Shown piece by piece: positions 17,621-27,149 of a DNA stretch of 64,000 nt. The notes beneath the pieces are model-generated. The model saw only the letters and a list, made by a program, of their open reading frames with translations. It searched no databases and was not told where the DNA came from. Location: NCBI RefSeq assembly GCF_014648175.1, contig NZ_BMQP01000038.1, positions 16,588-80,587 of the forward strand, in the 5' to 3' direction. The position numbers and the translations under genes are program-made. How positions within the stretch are numbered: position 1 is the stretch's first letter; every line of letters begins with the position of its first letter. The DNA comes from Planobispora rosea. GTDB lineage: Bacteria; Actinomycetota; Actinomycetes; Streptosporangiales; Streptosporangiaceae.

Positions 17621-19894
17621 GTGGTACATCACCCGCGCTTGAAAGCCCATTTTTCCCATGAAGTCATCGGAACCTCGCAGGCGTTTTTGATTTCCGAGGA
17701 ACAGAGTCACGTCGTCGAGGGTGAGAGCGCGGTGCGGATCCTGCCGCTGCTGGACGGCGGGCACAGCGTCGAGGAGATCGCCGCCGTCACCGGCCTGCCC
17801 TTCACCCAGGTGCTGTTCGCCGTCCACCGCTACGCCGCGCTGGGACACCTCGCCGACGGCAGCCCCGACCTGCCGGGGCCCGAACTGGCCTACTGGGACT
17901 ACACGGGGGCCGACCCCGCAGGTGTGGACCGGCTCATGGCGGAGCACCCGATCGCCGTCGTCACGCTCGGCGACGCCGACGCGACCGCCGTGCTGGCCGC
18001 CCTGCGGGACAACGGGCTGCGGGCCAGGCCGTCGGACCCGGCCAAGCAGCTCTCGATCGCCCCGGACGCGCCCGGCAGCACGCTGGTGGTCACCGACGAC
18101 TACCTCAATCCGGCGCTGCGCGACCTCAACGCCGCCTTCCTGCGGGCGGGCCGGTCGTGGCTGCCGGTCAAGCCGCGCGGCCTGTCCCTGTGGTTCGGCC
18201 CGATCTTCACGCCGGGCCGTACCGGCTGCTGGGAGTGCCTGGCGCAGCGCGTCGAGAGCAACCGCCAGGTGGAGAGCTACCTGCAGCGCAAACGCGGGGA
18301 CGACCCCGTCCGGACATCGCTGGCGGGCCTGCCCTCCGGCGCCCGGACCGTCGCCGGGCTCCTGGCTGAGGAACTGGCCAGGTCCGTGGTGACGGGCTCG
18401 TCCGAACTGGCCGACGGGCGGCTGGTCACCCTGGACACCCGCAGCTTCGAGATCGCCACCCATGAGCTGGTACGGCGGCCGCAGTGCCCGGCGTGCGGCG
18501 ACCCGTCGATCACCGCCGACCGGGATCCGCGGGTCGAGCTGGTCTCCAGGCGGGTGAACTTCCGCCAGGACGGCGGCTACCGGGTGCTGACTCCCAAGGA
18601 GACCTTCGACCGGCTGGAGCGGCACATCAGCCCCTTCCTCGGCGCGATCACCCGGCTCGGCAGCCTGTCCGGCGACGACAACGGCATCACCCGCAGCTAC
18701 AGCGCCGGCCACAACTTCGCGGTGACCAGGGACAACCTGGCCATGCTGAAGCGCAACCTGCGCGGGCAGAGCGGCGGCAAGGGACGCACCGACATCCAGG
18801 CCAAGACCAGCGCGGTCTGCGAGGCCATCGAGCGCTACAGCGGGGTGTGGCGCGGCGACGAACCGGTCGTCCACGCGAGCTTCGACGAGCTCGCGGACTC
18901 CGCGATCGCGCCCAACGACCTCATGCTCTTCTCCGAGCGGCAGTTCGCCACCCGGCTGGAGTGGAACGCCAGGCCGGACACCCGCCTGCACAAGGTGCCC
19001 CGGCCGCTCCGGCCCGACCAGCCGCTGGACTGGTCGCCGCTGTGGTCGCTCACCGAGCAGCGGGTGCGTCACGTGCCCGCCTCCTACGCCTGGTACGGCC
19101 ACCCGGACGTCGAGGACAGCTACGTCTGCTACAGCGACGCCAACGGCTGCGCCAGCGGCAACACCGTCGAGGAGGCGGTCCTGCAGGGACTGTGCGAGCT
19201 GATCGAGCGGGACAGCGTCGCGCTGTGGTGGTACAACCGGGTACGCCGCCCCGCGGTCGACCTGGACTCGGTCCGCGACCCCTACATCGACCTGCTGCGC
19301 GAGTTCTACGCCGCCGCCTCACGCAGCCTGTGGGTCCTGGACATCACCTCCGACCTGGGCGTCCCCGCCTATGTCTGCGTATCGCACCGCACCGACCACC
19401 CCGTGCAGGACATCGTCCTCGGGTTCGGCGCCCACCTCGACTCCCGGCTGGCCCTGATCCGGGCGATCACCGAGGTCAACCAGTTCCTTCCGGCGATCGA
19501 GCAGCGCGACGCCGACGGCGGCACGATCTACCTGGAGGACGATCCGGGCACCCTGGAGTGGTGGCGTGAGGCCACCGTGGAGGCCGAACCGTGGCTCGTC
19601 CCCGACCCGGCGGCGACCGCGCGGACCCTCCCGGCCCTCGACGCCGGCGACGACCTGAAGGTCATGGTGGAGGGGTGCGTGACCCGCCTGGCCGCGCACG
19701 GCCTGGAGACGCTGGTGCTCGACCAGTCCAAGCCCGACCTCGACCTCAACGTCGTCAAGGTCGTCGTCCCCGGCATGCGGCACTTCTGGCGGCGGCTGGG
19801 CCCGGGCCGCCTGTACGACGTGCCCGTCGAACTCGGCTGGCTCGATCAGCCCACCACCGAGGACGGCTTCAACCCCAGAAGTGTGTTCTTCTGA
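17621..19894 (+). CDS. fused TOMM cyclodehydratase: leader-binding/E1-like domain plus YcaO
   Basis: 757 residues from GTG 17621, with GGAGGG 6 bases upstream. Residues 1-80 form a winged-helix leader-recognition element (ISEEQSHVVEG, LLDGGHSVEEIAAVTGLP). The E1-like domain follows with a zinc site from C203xxC206 and C289xxC292. The YcaO domain (about 320-757) has the ATP/Mg motifs SAVCEAIER (397-405), ELIERD (526-531) and RAITEVNQ. Azoline-forming YcaO proteins convert Cys, Ser or Thr of a precursor into azolines using ATP. The C terminus reads GFNPRSVFF rather than the usual PxPxP. The stop overlaps the next start (TGATG). The likely substrate is the Cys-rich precursor at 31445-31801. Confidence 0.93.
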   Translation: MVHHPRLKAHFSHEVIGTSQAFLISEEQSHVVEGESAVRILPLLDGGHSVEEIAAVTGLPFTQVLFAVHRYAALGHLADGSPDLPGPELAYWDYTGADPAGVDRLMAEHPIAVVTLGDADATAVLAALRDNGLRARPSDPAKQLSIAPDAPGSTLVVTDDYLNPALRDLNAAFLRAGRSWLPVKPRGLSLWFGPIFTPGRTGCWECLAQRVESNRQVESYLQRKRGDDPVRTSLAGLPSGARTVAGLLAEELARSVVTGSSELADGRLVTLDTRSFEIATHELVRRPQCPACGDPSITADRDPRVELVSRRVNFRQDGGYRVLTPKETFDRLERHISPFLGAITRLGSLSGDDNGITRSYSAGHNFAVTRDNLAMLKRNLRGQSGGKGRTDIQAKTSAVCEAIERYSGVWRGDEPVVHASFDELADSAIAPNDLMLFSERQFATRLEWNARPDTRLHKVPRPLRPDQPLDWSPLWSLTEQRVRHVPASYAWYGHPDVEDSYVCYSDANGCASGNTVEEAVLQGLCELIERDSVALWWYNRVRRPAVDLDSVRDPYIDLLREFYAAASRSLWVLDITSDLGVPAYVCVSHRTDHPVQDIVLGFGAHLDSRLALIRAITEVNQFLPAIEQRDADGGTIYLEDDPGTLEWWREATVEAEPWLVPDPAATARTLPALDAGDDLKVMVEGCVTRLAAHGLETLVLDQSKPDLDLNVVKVVVPGMRHFWRRLGPGRLYDVPVELGWLDQPTTEDGFNPRSVFF

Positions 19895-21219
19895 TGGGGA
19901 CCGCGACGCGCGACCAGATGGTGATCAGGCTGTGCCCGAACGAGGAGGCCGGCACGCTGCTCGGCCCCCGGCCGCCCGCGGCGCTCAAGGAGGCGGCGCA
20001 GACCCTCGCCGACCGCGACGCCTCCGAACTGGAACTCGCCGCCCAGTGCGGACCCACCGACCTGATGCTGCTGCACGTGCTGCTGCGCAGGCTCGACGTC
20101 CTGGGCCGCCTGGAGCACGCCCTGCTGTCGGCGGACGGGCGGCAGCGGGCCCGGCTGCGGCCCGTCGGACGCGGCCCGGTCAGCGTGCCGGTCCGTCTCG
20201 ACCCCGCGGTCCCGGTACGGCTGGCGCCGTACGTCATGATCCGGGCCGAGGGCGGCGGTCTGCTCGCCCAGGCGCCGACCGGGCACTGCGTGCTCGACCT
20301 CGCCCCGGAGACGGCCGGGCTGCTGGGCCGCCTGGCCGGCGGCGTGTCCCCGGCCGAGGAACCCGAGCTGCTGCGGCTGTTCGCCGGGGCGGGCCTGCTG
20401 GAGCCGGCGGGCACCGCGAGCCCCGGCGGCCCCCTGTGGGACTTCCACGACCTGTGGTCGCACGCCAGGGCCAGGGGGACCAGGCTGTCACCGCAGTACG
20501 GCGCCAGCTACCGCGGCCTGGAGCACGGGGCGGCGCCGCCGGTCACGCCCGACCGCCGCACCGGGCCGCGCGTCCGGCTGCGCGTCCCCGACCTGGCGGC
20601 CGTCGCCGCCGCCGATCCGCCGCTGACCGAGGTGATCGAGAAACGCCGGTCCGTCAGGGTGCACGACGACTCCCGGCCCATCACCCTGGACCAGCTCGGC
20701 GAGCTGCTGTACCGCACGGTCAGGCAGCGGACCGTGCTGCACGGCGAACACGGTCTCGACCTGTCCAACCGTCCCTATCCCTCCGGGGGCGCGATCTACG
20801 AGCACGAGATCTACCCGCTGGTCACCAACGTGGACGGCGTCGAGCCGGGGCTGTGGCACTACCACGCCGGAGATCACGCGCTGGAGCTGGTCGCCGAGCC
20901 CTCGCCCGCGGTGCGGCGGCTGGTGGAGGCGGCCCGGTCGATGGCGCTGATGGACGCCGAACCCCAGGTGCTGCTGACGATCACCGCCCGGTTCGGCCGC
21001 CTCAGCTGGAAGTACGAGACCATCGCCTACTCCCTCACGCTCAAACACGTCGGCGTGATCTACCAGACGATCTACCTGGTGGCCACCGCGATGGGGCTGT
21101 CGGTCTGCGGGCTCGGCGGCGGCGACGCGGGCGACTTCGCCGCGGCCAGCGGCATCGACTATCTCACCGAGGGCAGCGTGGGCGAACTCGTCCTCGGCAG
21201 CCGCCCGTCCACCCTTTAA
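19894..21219 (+). CDS. SagB-type FMN-dependent azoline dehydrogenase
   Basis: 441 residues; ATG 19894 overlaps the cyclodehydratase stop. The C-terminal nitroreductase-like domain (about 240-441) has EKRRSVRVHDDS (from 249), PYPSGGAIYEHEIYPL (294-309), the dimer/FMN region YQTIYLVATAMGLSVCGLGG, and ends GELVLGSRPSTL. This is the SagB/McbC family that oxidises thiazolines and oxazolines to aromatic azoles. The N-terminal 200 residues resemble the extra winged-helix/partner domain seen in many actinobacterial SagB proteins. Its presence means at least part of the product is expected to be aromatic. Confidence 0.92.
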   Translation: MGTATRDQMVIRLCPNEEAGTLLGPRPPAALKEAAQTLADRDASELELAAQCGPTDLMLLHVLLRRLDVLGRLEHALLSADGRQRARLRPVGRGPVSVPVRLDPAVPVRLAPYVMIRAEGGGLLAQAPTGHCVLDLAPETAGLLGRLAGGVSPAEEPELLRLFAGAGLLEPAGTASPGGPLWDFHDLWSHARARGTRLSPQYGASYRGLEHGAAPPVTPDRRTGPRVRLRVPDLAAVAAADPPLTEVIEKRRSVRVHDDSRPITLDQLGELLYRTVRQRTVLHGEHGLDLSNRPYPSGGAIYEHEIYPLVTNVDGVEPGLWHYHAGDHALELVAEPSPAVRRLVEAARSMALMDAEPQVLLTITARFGRLSWKYETIAYSLTLKHVGVIYQTIYLVATAMGLSVCGLGGGDAGDFAAASGIDYLTEGSVGELVLGSRPSTL

Positions 21220-21229
21220 GGAACCAACG

Positions 21230-22039
21230 ATGCAGTTCCGTTTCAAAGCGCTGCAGCGCATGCGAGAACCGGACGAGCTGGACTCGGTGACCTCACTCGC
21301 CCGGCCACGCGGCTGGATCGCCGTGCTGGTGGTGACGGCGCTGATCGCCGGAGCCGGGGTCTGGGCGTTCGCCGGGCGGCTGCCGTACACGGTCCGCGCG
21401 GAGGGGTTGCTCACCCGCCCGCTCGGCGTGGCGCCGCTGCACAGCACGCTCACCGGCCTGGTGCGCGACGTCCGGGTGGCCCCCGCCGACGACGTGCGCG
21501 CCGGTCAGCTCCTCGGAGAGGTCGTCACGGCCAGGGGGAAGGTGGAGGAGATCCGCGCCCCCTTCGCCGGGCGGGTCGTCAGCGTCGCCATCGGCCACGG
21601 CCAGGCGGTGTCGCACGGCACCACGGTGGCCACCGTCGAGCGGACCGACGCGCCCGACGACCGCCTGCTGGCCATGCTCTTCGTACCCGGCTCGGCGGCG
21701 GGCGTCGAGCCGGGTCGTCCCGTGGACCTGTCGGTCGCCTCGGCCCCCGTCTCCAGGTACGGCGTGCTCCACGGCACGGTGACCTCCGTCAGCCCCTACC
21801 CGCTGACCAAGGCGGCGCTGACCAGTCTCCTCGGCGACCCGGTCATCGCCGACCGGTACTTCCTCAACGGCCTGGGGCCCCGGCTCGTGGTCGTCGACCT
21901 GGTCAGGAACAGCCGCACGCCGACCGGTTACGACTGGTCGGCCCAGGGCGGACCGCAGTCCCTTCAGTCGCAGGTCCACGTCACCGGCAGCATCAAGCTC
22001 GGGGGACGGACACCGATCACCTTCGTCCTCGGGCAGTGA
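21230..22039 (+). CDS. NHLP-system HlyD-like secretion protein
   Basis: 269 residues. One N-terminal transmembrane helix (about 29-50, WIAVLVVTALIAGAGVWAF) is followed by a biotinyl-lipoyl-like hairpin: GLVRDVRVAPADDVRAGQLLG and IRAPFAGRVVSVAIGHGQAVSHG. This matches membrane fusion subunits of NHLM bacteriocin export systems, which are shorter than classical HlyD. It begins 10 bases after the dehydrogenase gene. It would link the two ABC transporters that follow into an export complex in the cell membrane. Confidence 0.87.
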   Translation: MQFRFKALQRMREPDELDSVTSLARPRGWIAVLVVTALIAGAGVWAFAGRLPYTVRAEGLLTRPLGVAPLHSTLTGLVRDVRVAPADDVRAGQLLGEVVTARGKVEEIRAPFAGRVVSVAIGHGQAVSHGTTVATVERTDAPDDRLLAMLFVPGSAAGVEPGRPVDLSVASAPVSRYGVLHGTVTSVSPYPLTKAALTSLLGDPVIADRYFLNGLGPRLVVVDLVRNSRTPTGYDWSAQGGPQSLQSQVHVTGSIKLGGRTPITFVLGQ

Positions 22040-22041
22040 CC

Positions 22042-24297
22042 ATGACACAGACGACAGCTCCGCCGCCGGAGGACACGACCGGGGAGCGGACCGACACGAT
22101 CCTTCCCTCCAGCTCAGGGCGGCGGACCCGGCGCTGGCGCACCCGCACCCCGACGGTCATCCAGATGGAGTCGGTGGAGTGCGGGGCCGCCTCGCTGGCC
22201 ATGGTGCTGGCCCACTACGGGCGTTTCGTCCCGCTTGAGGAGCTCCGTACGGCGTGCGGGGTCTCCCGGGACGGCGCCAACGCCAAGAACCTCCTGGACG
22301 CCGCGCGCAGCTACGGCCTCGAGGCCAAGGGGTTCCAGATCGATACGGCCGACCTGCTCACGGTGCGGGGGCCGTACATCATCTTCTGGGCCTTCCAGCA
22401 CTTCATGGTCGTCGAGGGCATCCGCACGCGGCGTGGCAGACGGTACGTCGCGGTCAACGACCCCGCCTCGGGGCCGCGCACGGTGACCTGGGACGACTTC
22501 GACTCCGGCTTCACCGGCATCGTGCTCACCTTCGAACCGGGCCCCGGCTTCGAGCGGGGCGGCAAGCGGCCCCGGCTGATCGACGCGCTGCTGCGCAGGC
22601 GGATGCCCACCGGCGGCGCGCTGTCCCTGGTGCTGCTCGCCAGCCTGCTGCTGGTCGTGCTCGGCCTGACCGGACCCGCCTACTTCCGGGTCTTCATCGA
22701 CCGGGTGCTGACTGACCCCGGATCCGGCTTCCTGCCCCCGTTGCTGCTGGCGATGACCGCCACGGCCGCGGGTCTGTTCGCGTTGACCGCGATCCAGCGG
22801 CTCCATCTGCTGCGGATCGAGTTCAGGATGGCGCTCGTCAGCTCGGGCCGGTTCTTCCGGCACCTGCTCCGGCTGCCGGTGGAGTTCTACCTTCAGCGGC
22901 AGCCCGCCGAGGTGGCCAAGCGCGTGTCGGTCAACGACAACGTGGCCGAACTGCTCTCCCGCGACCTCGCCGCGACCGGTCTCAACCTGGTGCTCGTCCT
23001 GTTCTACGGCTTCATCCTGCTCCGCTACGACCTCCTGCTCGGTGTGATCGGCAGCGGCATGGCGCTGCTCAACATCCTCGTCCTGCACTGGGTGGCCAGG
23101 GCCCGCACCGACGCGGTGACCAAGCTCCGCACCGACCAGGGCAGGCTCACCGCGACGACGTTCAACACCCTGCAGCTCATCGAGACCATCAAGGCGACCG
23201 GGGCCGAGGCCCAGGCGTTCGCCCGGTGGTCGGGGTTCCTGGCCAAGGTGACCACGGCCAAACAGCAGCTCGGCCTGCCCACCACGGTCATCTCGGTCGT
23301 CCCGGCGCTGCTGGCCACCGCCAACACCGGGCTGATCCTGCTGATCGGCGGGTTGCGGGTGCTGGACGGCGCGATCAGCATCGGCATGCTGGTGGCCTTC
23401 CAGAGCCTGCTCACCGCGCTGAGCAGGCCGGTCACCCAGCTGACGGAGCTCGGCGAACGCGTGCAGGACATCACCGCCGACGTGAACCGGCTGCACGACG
23501 TGGAACGCTACGGCGAGGACCCGGCGTTCCGCCGCGCGACCGGGAAGGACGAGGAGCGGCTCGACGGTTACCTGGAGTTCCGGAACGTGACCTTCGGCTA
23601 CGGGCCGCTGGCGCCCCTCGTCCTCAGGGACCTGTCGTTCTCCCTCGTGCCCGGCCGCAGGGTGGCGATCGTCGGGGGATCCGGCAGCGGCAAGTCGACC
23701 GTGGGCCGTCTCGTCGCGGGCCTGTTCGAGCAGCGGTCGGGAGAGATCCTCATCGACGGCCGGCCGCGCCGGGAGGTCGGGCACGAGGCCTTCGCCGCCT
23801 CGGTGGCCTTCGTCGACCAGGAGGTCGCGCTGTTCGAGGGCACGGTCAGGGACAACCTCACGCTGTGGGACGACTCGATCAGCGACGACGTCGTCAACGC
23901 CGCCCTGCGCGACGCGATGATCTTCGATGTGATCGCCGCCCGGCCGGGCGGTATCAACAGCGTCGTCCACGAGGGAGGACGCAACTTCAGCGGCGGCCAG
24001 CGCCAGCGGCTGGAGATCGCCAGAGCCCTGGTCTCCGACCCCACGCTGCTGATCCTCGACGAGGCGACCAGCGCGCTGGACGCGGAGACCGAACGGATCA
24101 TCGCCGACAACCTGCACCGCAGGGGATGCTCCTGCCTGATCATCGCCCACCGGCTCTCCACCATCCGCGACGCGGACGAGATCATCGTGCTGGAGCACGG
24201 CGAGATCGTCGAACGCGGCCACCATGGCGACCTGGTCGAACTCGGCGGACGCTACGCGGCCCTGGTCGACTCGGCCGCCGGGGAAGGATTCCAGTGA
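22042..24297 (+). CDS. NHLP-type ABC exporter with C39 leader peptidase
   Basis: 751 residues from ATG 22042; GTG 22036 is an alternative. The N-terminal C39 peptidase has oxyanion Gln41, Cys47 (ECGAASLAMVLAHYG), His120 (HFMVVEG) and Asp140 (NDPASGP), a full catalytic set. About six membrane helices span roughly 190-450, then the ATPase domain has Walker A GGSGSGKST (near 545), signature SGGQRQRLEIARA, Walker B LLILDEATSALD and AHRLST. The family removes the leader after a Gly-Gly/Gly-Ala-like site during export. The expected substrate is the NHLP precursor with AAG at the leader end. The stop overlaps the next start (GTGA). Confidence 0.93.
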   Translation: MTQTTAPPPEDTTGERTDTILPSSSGRRTRRWRTRTPTVIQMESVECGAASLAMVLAHYGRFVPLEELRTACGVSRDGANAKNLLDAARSYGLEAKGFQIDTADLLTVRGPYIIFWAFQHFMVVEGIRTRRGRRYVAVNDPASGPRTVTWDDFDSGFTGIVLTFEPGPGFERGGKRPRLIDALLRRRMPTGGALSLVLLASLLLVVLGLTGPAYFRVFIDRVLTDPGSGFLPPLLLAMTATAAGLFALTAIQRLHLLRIEFRMALVSSGRFFRHLLRLPVEFYLQRQPAEVAKRVSVNDNVAELLSRDLAATGLNLVLVLFYGFILLRYDLLLGVIGSGMALLNILVLHWVARARTDAVTKLRTDQGRLTATTFNTLQLIETIKATGAEAQAFARWSGFLAKVTTAKQQLGLPTTVISVVPALLATANTGLILLIGGLRVLDGAISIGMLVAFQSLLTALSRPVTQLTELGERVQDITADVNRLHDVERYGEDPAFRRATGKDEERLDGYLEFRNVTFGYGPLAPLVLRDLSFSLVPGRRVAIVGGSGSGKSTVGRLVAGLFEQRSGEILIDGRPRREVGHEAFAASVAFVDQEVALFEGTVRDNLTLWDDSISDDVVNAALRDAMIFDVIAARPGGINSVVHEGGRNFSGGQRQRLEIARALVSDPTLLILDEATSALDAETERIIADNLHRRGCSCLIIAHRLSTIRDADEIIVLEHGEIVERGHHGDLVELGGRYAALVDSAAGEGFQ

Positions 24298-27149
24298 CCC
24301 TCACGCTCTCCGGCGCCGTCGCGATCGACTATCAGCGCGACCGTCTGGTGATCCTGGACGACCCGGCCAGGCTGCTCCTGGTCGAGTCCGGCGCGCTCGA
24401 CCTGTTCGCGGTCCGGCTGACCGGCGGACGGCCCACCGGCCGCTGGACCTTCCTGGCCCGGGCGGACGAGGGCAGTCTGCTGCTCGGTTCGCCGCCGGGT
24501 CCCGTGCACAGCATCGTCGGCCGTCCGGTCGGCGAGGCCCGGCTGGCCTGGGTGCCGCTCACCTGCCTGGACTCCCCGGAGGCGCTGTCCTCCGGTTTCC
24601 TCCGCGGCCTCGACCACGGGATCGAGGTCATCGCCACCGCGCTCCACGAGCAGCTGCCGCCCCGGGCCTTCGTCCCGCTGGAGGCGGACGGTGAGACCAC
24701 GGCCGCCCCCCGGCTCCCGATCAGGTCGGTCGACGGAGTCCGCTGGGTCCGCGTCGAGGAGGGCACCGCGGTCATCCCCGAGCGGGCGGGCAGGACGCTC
24801 ACCCCCGGCGGCGTGCTCTGCCTGACGGAACGCGACTGGCTGGTGGCCGAGACCGCGGTCCGGCTCAGCTCGGCCACCAGCGCCGACCTGCTGGCCGAGT
24901 GCCGGTTGACCGAGCACCTGATCGGGCACGCCTGCCAGGTGCTGCATGTCATCGATGACCGCGTCGCGCGGCAGCAGACCGCTGAGCGCGCGGCGCTCCA
25001 ACTCCGTGCTGAACGCAACGGCGAGCGGGTCAGGTCCGCGGCCAGGGGCTACGACGCCGTCCTGGCCGGGTCGCCCGACCAGCTGCGGCTGGCCGAGCTG
25101 TCCGGCCGCTCCCCCGAGCTCGTCGCGATGCGGCTGGTCGCCGCCCGGCTCGGATTCGACGTGCGCGAGCCGTACGGTGAGGTCCACGGGCGCGACCGGC
25201 ACCGCCTGGAGCGGATCGCGGCGGCCTCCGGCGTGCCGACCAGGAGCGTCCGGCTGGAGGGCCGCTGGTGGAAGCAGGACCTCGGCCCGATGGTGGGGTT
25301 CGTCAGGGCCGGGCGCCGGCCCGTCGCGCTGCTGCCGGAACGCGGCGGTTACGTGGTGGCGTCGGCGGACGGCTCCCGGGCGGTGACACCGGAGGTGGCC
25401 AAGACGCTGGACGGGACCGCCCTGGCGATCTACGCGCCGCTGCCGCCGGGCGACCACTCTCCCTGGTCGCTGCTGCGTTTCTCGCTGTACGGCAGCCGCG
25501 GCGACCTGGTCAGGCTGACGGTCACCGGCCTGCTGGTGGCGCTGCTCGGCCTGGCCGTACCGCTGATGACCGGAGCGGTGCTCGGCACCTTCATCGCCCG
25601 GGCCGACCGCGACCTCGTCACCTGGGGGGCGCTGCTGGTCATCGGCTGCGGGGCCGCGGCGGCGCTGCTGTCGGTGGTGCAGAACCTCGCCGTGCTGCGC
25701 ATGCAGGGCCGCGCGACCAGCAGGTTGCAGGCGGCGATCTGGGCCAGGCTGATGTCGCTGCCCGCCTCGTTCTTCGGCCGGTACGCCGCCGGTGAGCTCG
25801 GCACCGCCGCGCTCGGCGTGAGCGCGGCGCAGGAACTGCTGTCCAGCGTGATCACCTCGGCCGTCCTCGCCCTCTTCGCCGGGGTGGTCAACCTGGGACT
25901 GCTGTTCGTCCTCGACGTGCCGATGGCGCTGCTGGCGACGGGACTGGTCGCGATCAGCATCGTGGTCTGCGGGGTGGCCGGTTTCCGGCAGATCCGCTGT
26001 CAGCGCGATCTCTACTCGTGGGAGCAGAAGCTGTCGTCGCGGGTCTACCAGTTGCTCAACGGGCTGACCAAGCTCCGGGTGGCCGCCGCGGAGGACCGCG
26101 CCTTCGCGATGTGGTCGCGCGGGTTCGTCAGGGGCCGCGCCCAGGCCGCCGCCGCCCGCCGCGCGCAGAACTGGCTCACCACCTTCAACGCGGGGTTCCC
26201 GCTGTGCTGCGCGGTGCTGATCTTCCTGGTCACCGTCCGCTCGGATCTGTCGGTGTTCACGTTCCTGGCCTTCTTCACCGCCTTCAACCTGCTGCTCGCC
26301 GCGACGCTGGCGTTCACCGGGGTGGCGATCACGGTGGTCGGCGCGGTCCCCATGGTCGAGAAGTTGTCGCCGATCCTGCGCGCCGAGGCCGAGGGCCAGA
26401 GCGACAAGGCCGATCCCGGTGAGTTGTCCGGTGAGATCTCGCTGGCCCACGTGAGTTTCCGTTACGGCGGCGACGGACCGCTGATCCTCGACGAGGTCTC
26501 CCTCGACGTGCTGCCGGGCGAGTTCCTGGCGATCGTGGGTCCCACCGGGTGCGGGAAGTCGACGCTGCTGCGGCTGCTGCTCGGCTTCGAGACCCCGGAC
26601 ACCGGCGTCGTCCTCTACGACGGGCAGGACCTGGCCGAACTCGACATCACCGCGGTGCGCCGGCAGTGCGGCGTGGTCATGCAGCACGGCGCGCTGCTGG
26701 CCGGCGACATCAAGTCGAACATCATCGGATCGACCGCCTACAGCGTGGACGACGCCTGGGAGGCCGCCAAGATGGCCGGGATCGACGAGGACATCAAGGA
26801 GATGCCGATGGGCATGAACACGGTGATCTCCGAGGGATCCAGCACGGTCTCCGGCGGCCAGCGGCAACGCCTGATGATCGCCCGGGCGCTGGTCTCCCGG
26901 CCCCGTATGGTCTTCTTCGACGAGGCCACCAGCGCGCTCGACAACCCGACCCAGCGGATCGTCGCCGAGAGCACCCGGCGGCTGAACGCCACCCGCGTCG
27001 TCATCGCGCACCGGCTGTCCACCATCATCGACGCCGACCGGATCGTCGTCCTCGACCAGGGAAAGATCGTGCAGCAGGGCAGCTACGAACAGCTGATAGC
27101 CGAGGAAGGCGGCGTGTTCGCCGCCCTCGCCCGGCGTCAGATGGCCTGA
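24294..27149 (+). CDS. NHLP-type ABC transporter, permease/ATPase subunit with large N-terminal domain
   Basis: 951 residues from GTG 24294, with GGAAGGA upstream; the open frame before it is the shadow of the previous gene. Residues 1-380 are a soluble domain without protease residues, typical of the second NHLM transporter subunit. Membrane helices follow (LTVTGLLVALLGLAVPLMTGAV and others, about 400-690), then Walker A GPTGCGKST (near 749), signature SGGQRQRLMIARA, Walker B MVFFDEATSALD and AHRLST. It probably forms a heterodimer with the C39 transporter. Its last 13 bases overlap the end of the convergent hydrolase gene. Confidence 0.92.
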   Translation: MTLTLSGAVAIDYQRDRLVILDDPARLLLVESGALDLFAVRLTGGRPTGRWTFLARADEGSLLLGSPPGPVHSIVGRPVGEARLAWVPLTCLDSPEALSSGFLRGLDHGIEVIATALHEQLPPRAFVPLEADGETTAAPRLPIRSVDGVRWVRVEEGTAVIPERAGRTLTPGGVLCLTERDWLVAETAVRLSSATSADLLAECRLTEHLIGHACQVLHVIDDRVARQQTAERAALQLRAERNGERVRSAARGYDAVLAGSPDQLRLAELSGRSPELVAMRLVAARLGFDVREPYGEVHGRDRHRLERIAAASGVPTRSVRLEGRWWKQDLGPMVGFVRAGRRPVALLPERGGYVVASADGSRAVTPEVAKTLDGTALAIYAPLPPGDHSPWSLLRFSLYGSRGDLVRLTVTGLLVALLGLAVPLMTGAVLGTFIARADRDLVTWGALLVIGCGAAAALLSVVQNLAVLRMQGRATSRLQAAIWARLMSLPASFFGRYAAGELGTAALGVSAAQELLSSVITSAVLALFAGVVNLGLLFVLDVPMALLATGLVAISIVVCGVAGFRQIRCQRDLYSWEQKLSSRVYQLLNGLTKLRVAAAEDRAFAMWSRGFVRGRAQAAAARRAQNWLTTFNAGFPLCCAVLIFLVTVRSDLSVFTFLAFFTAFNLLLAATLAFTGVAITVVGAVPMVEKLSPILRAEAEGQSDKADPGELSGEISLAHVSFRYGGDGPLILDEVSLDVLPGEFLAIVGPTGCGKSTLLRLLLGFETPDTGVVLYDGQDLAELDITAVRRQCGVVMQHGALLAGDIKSNIIGSTAYSVDDAWEAAKMAGIDEDIKEMPMGMNTVISEGSSTVSGGQRQRLMIARALVSRPRMVFFDEATSALDNPTQRIVAESTRRLNATRVVIAHRLSTIIDADRIVVLDQGKIVQQGSYEQLIAEEGGVFAALARRQMA

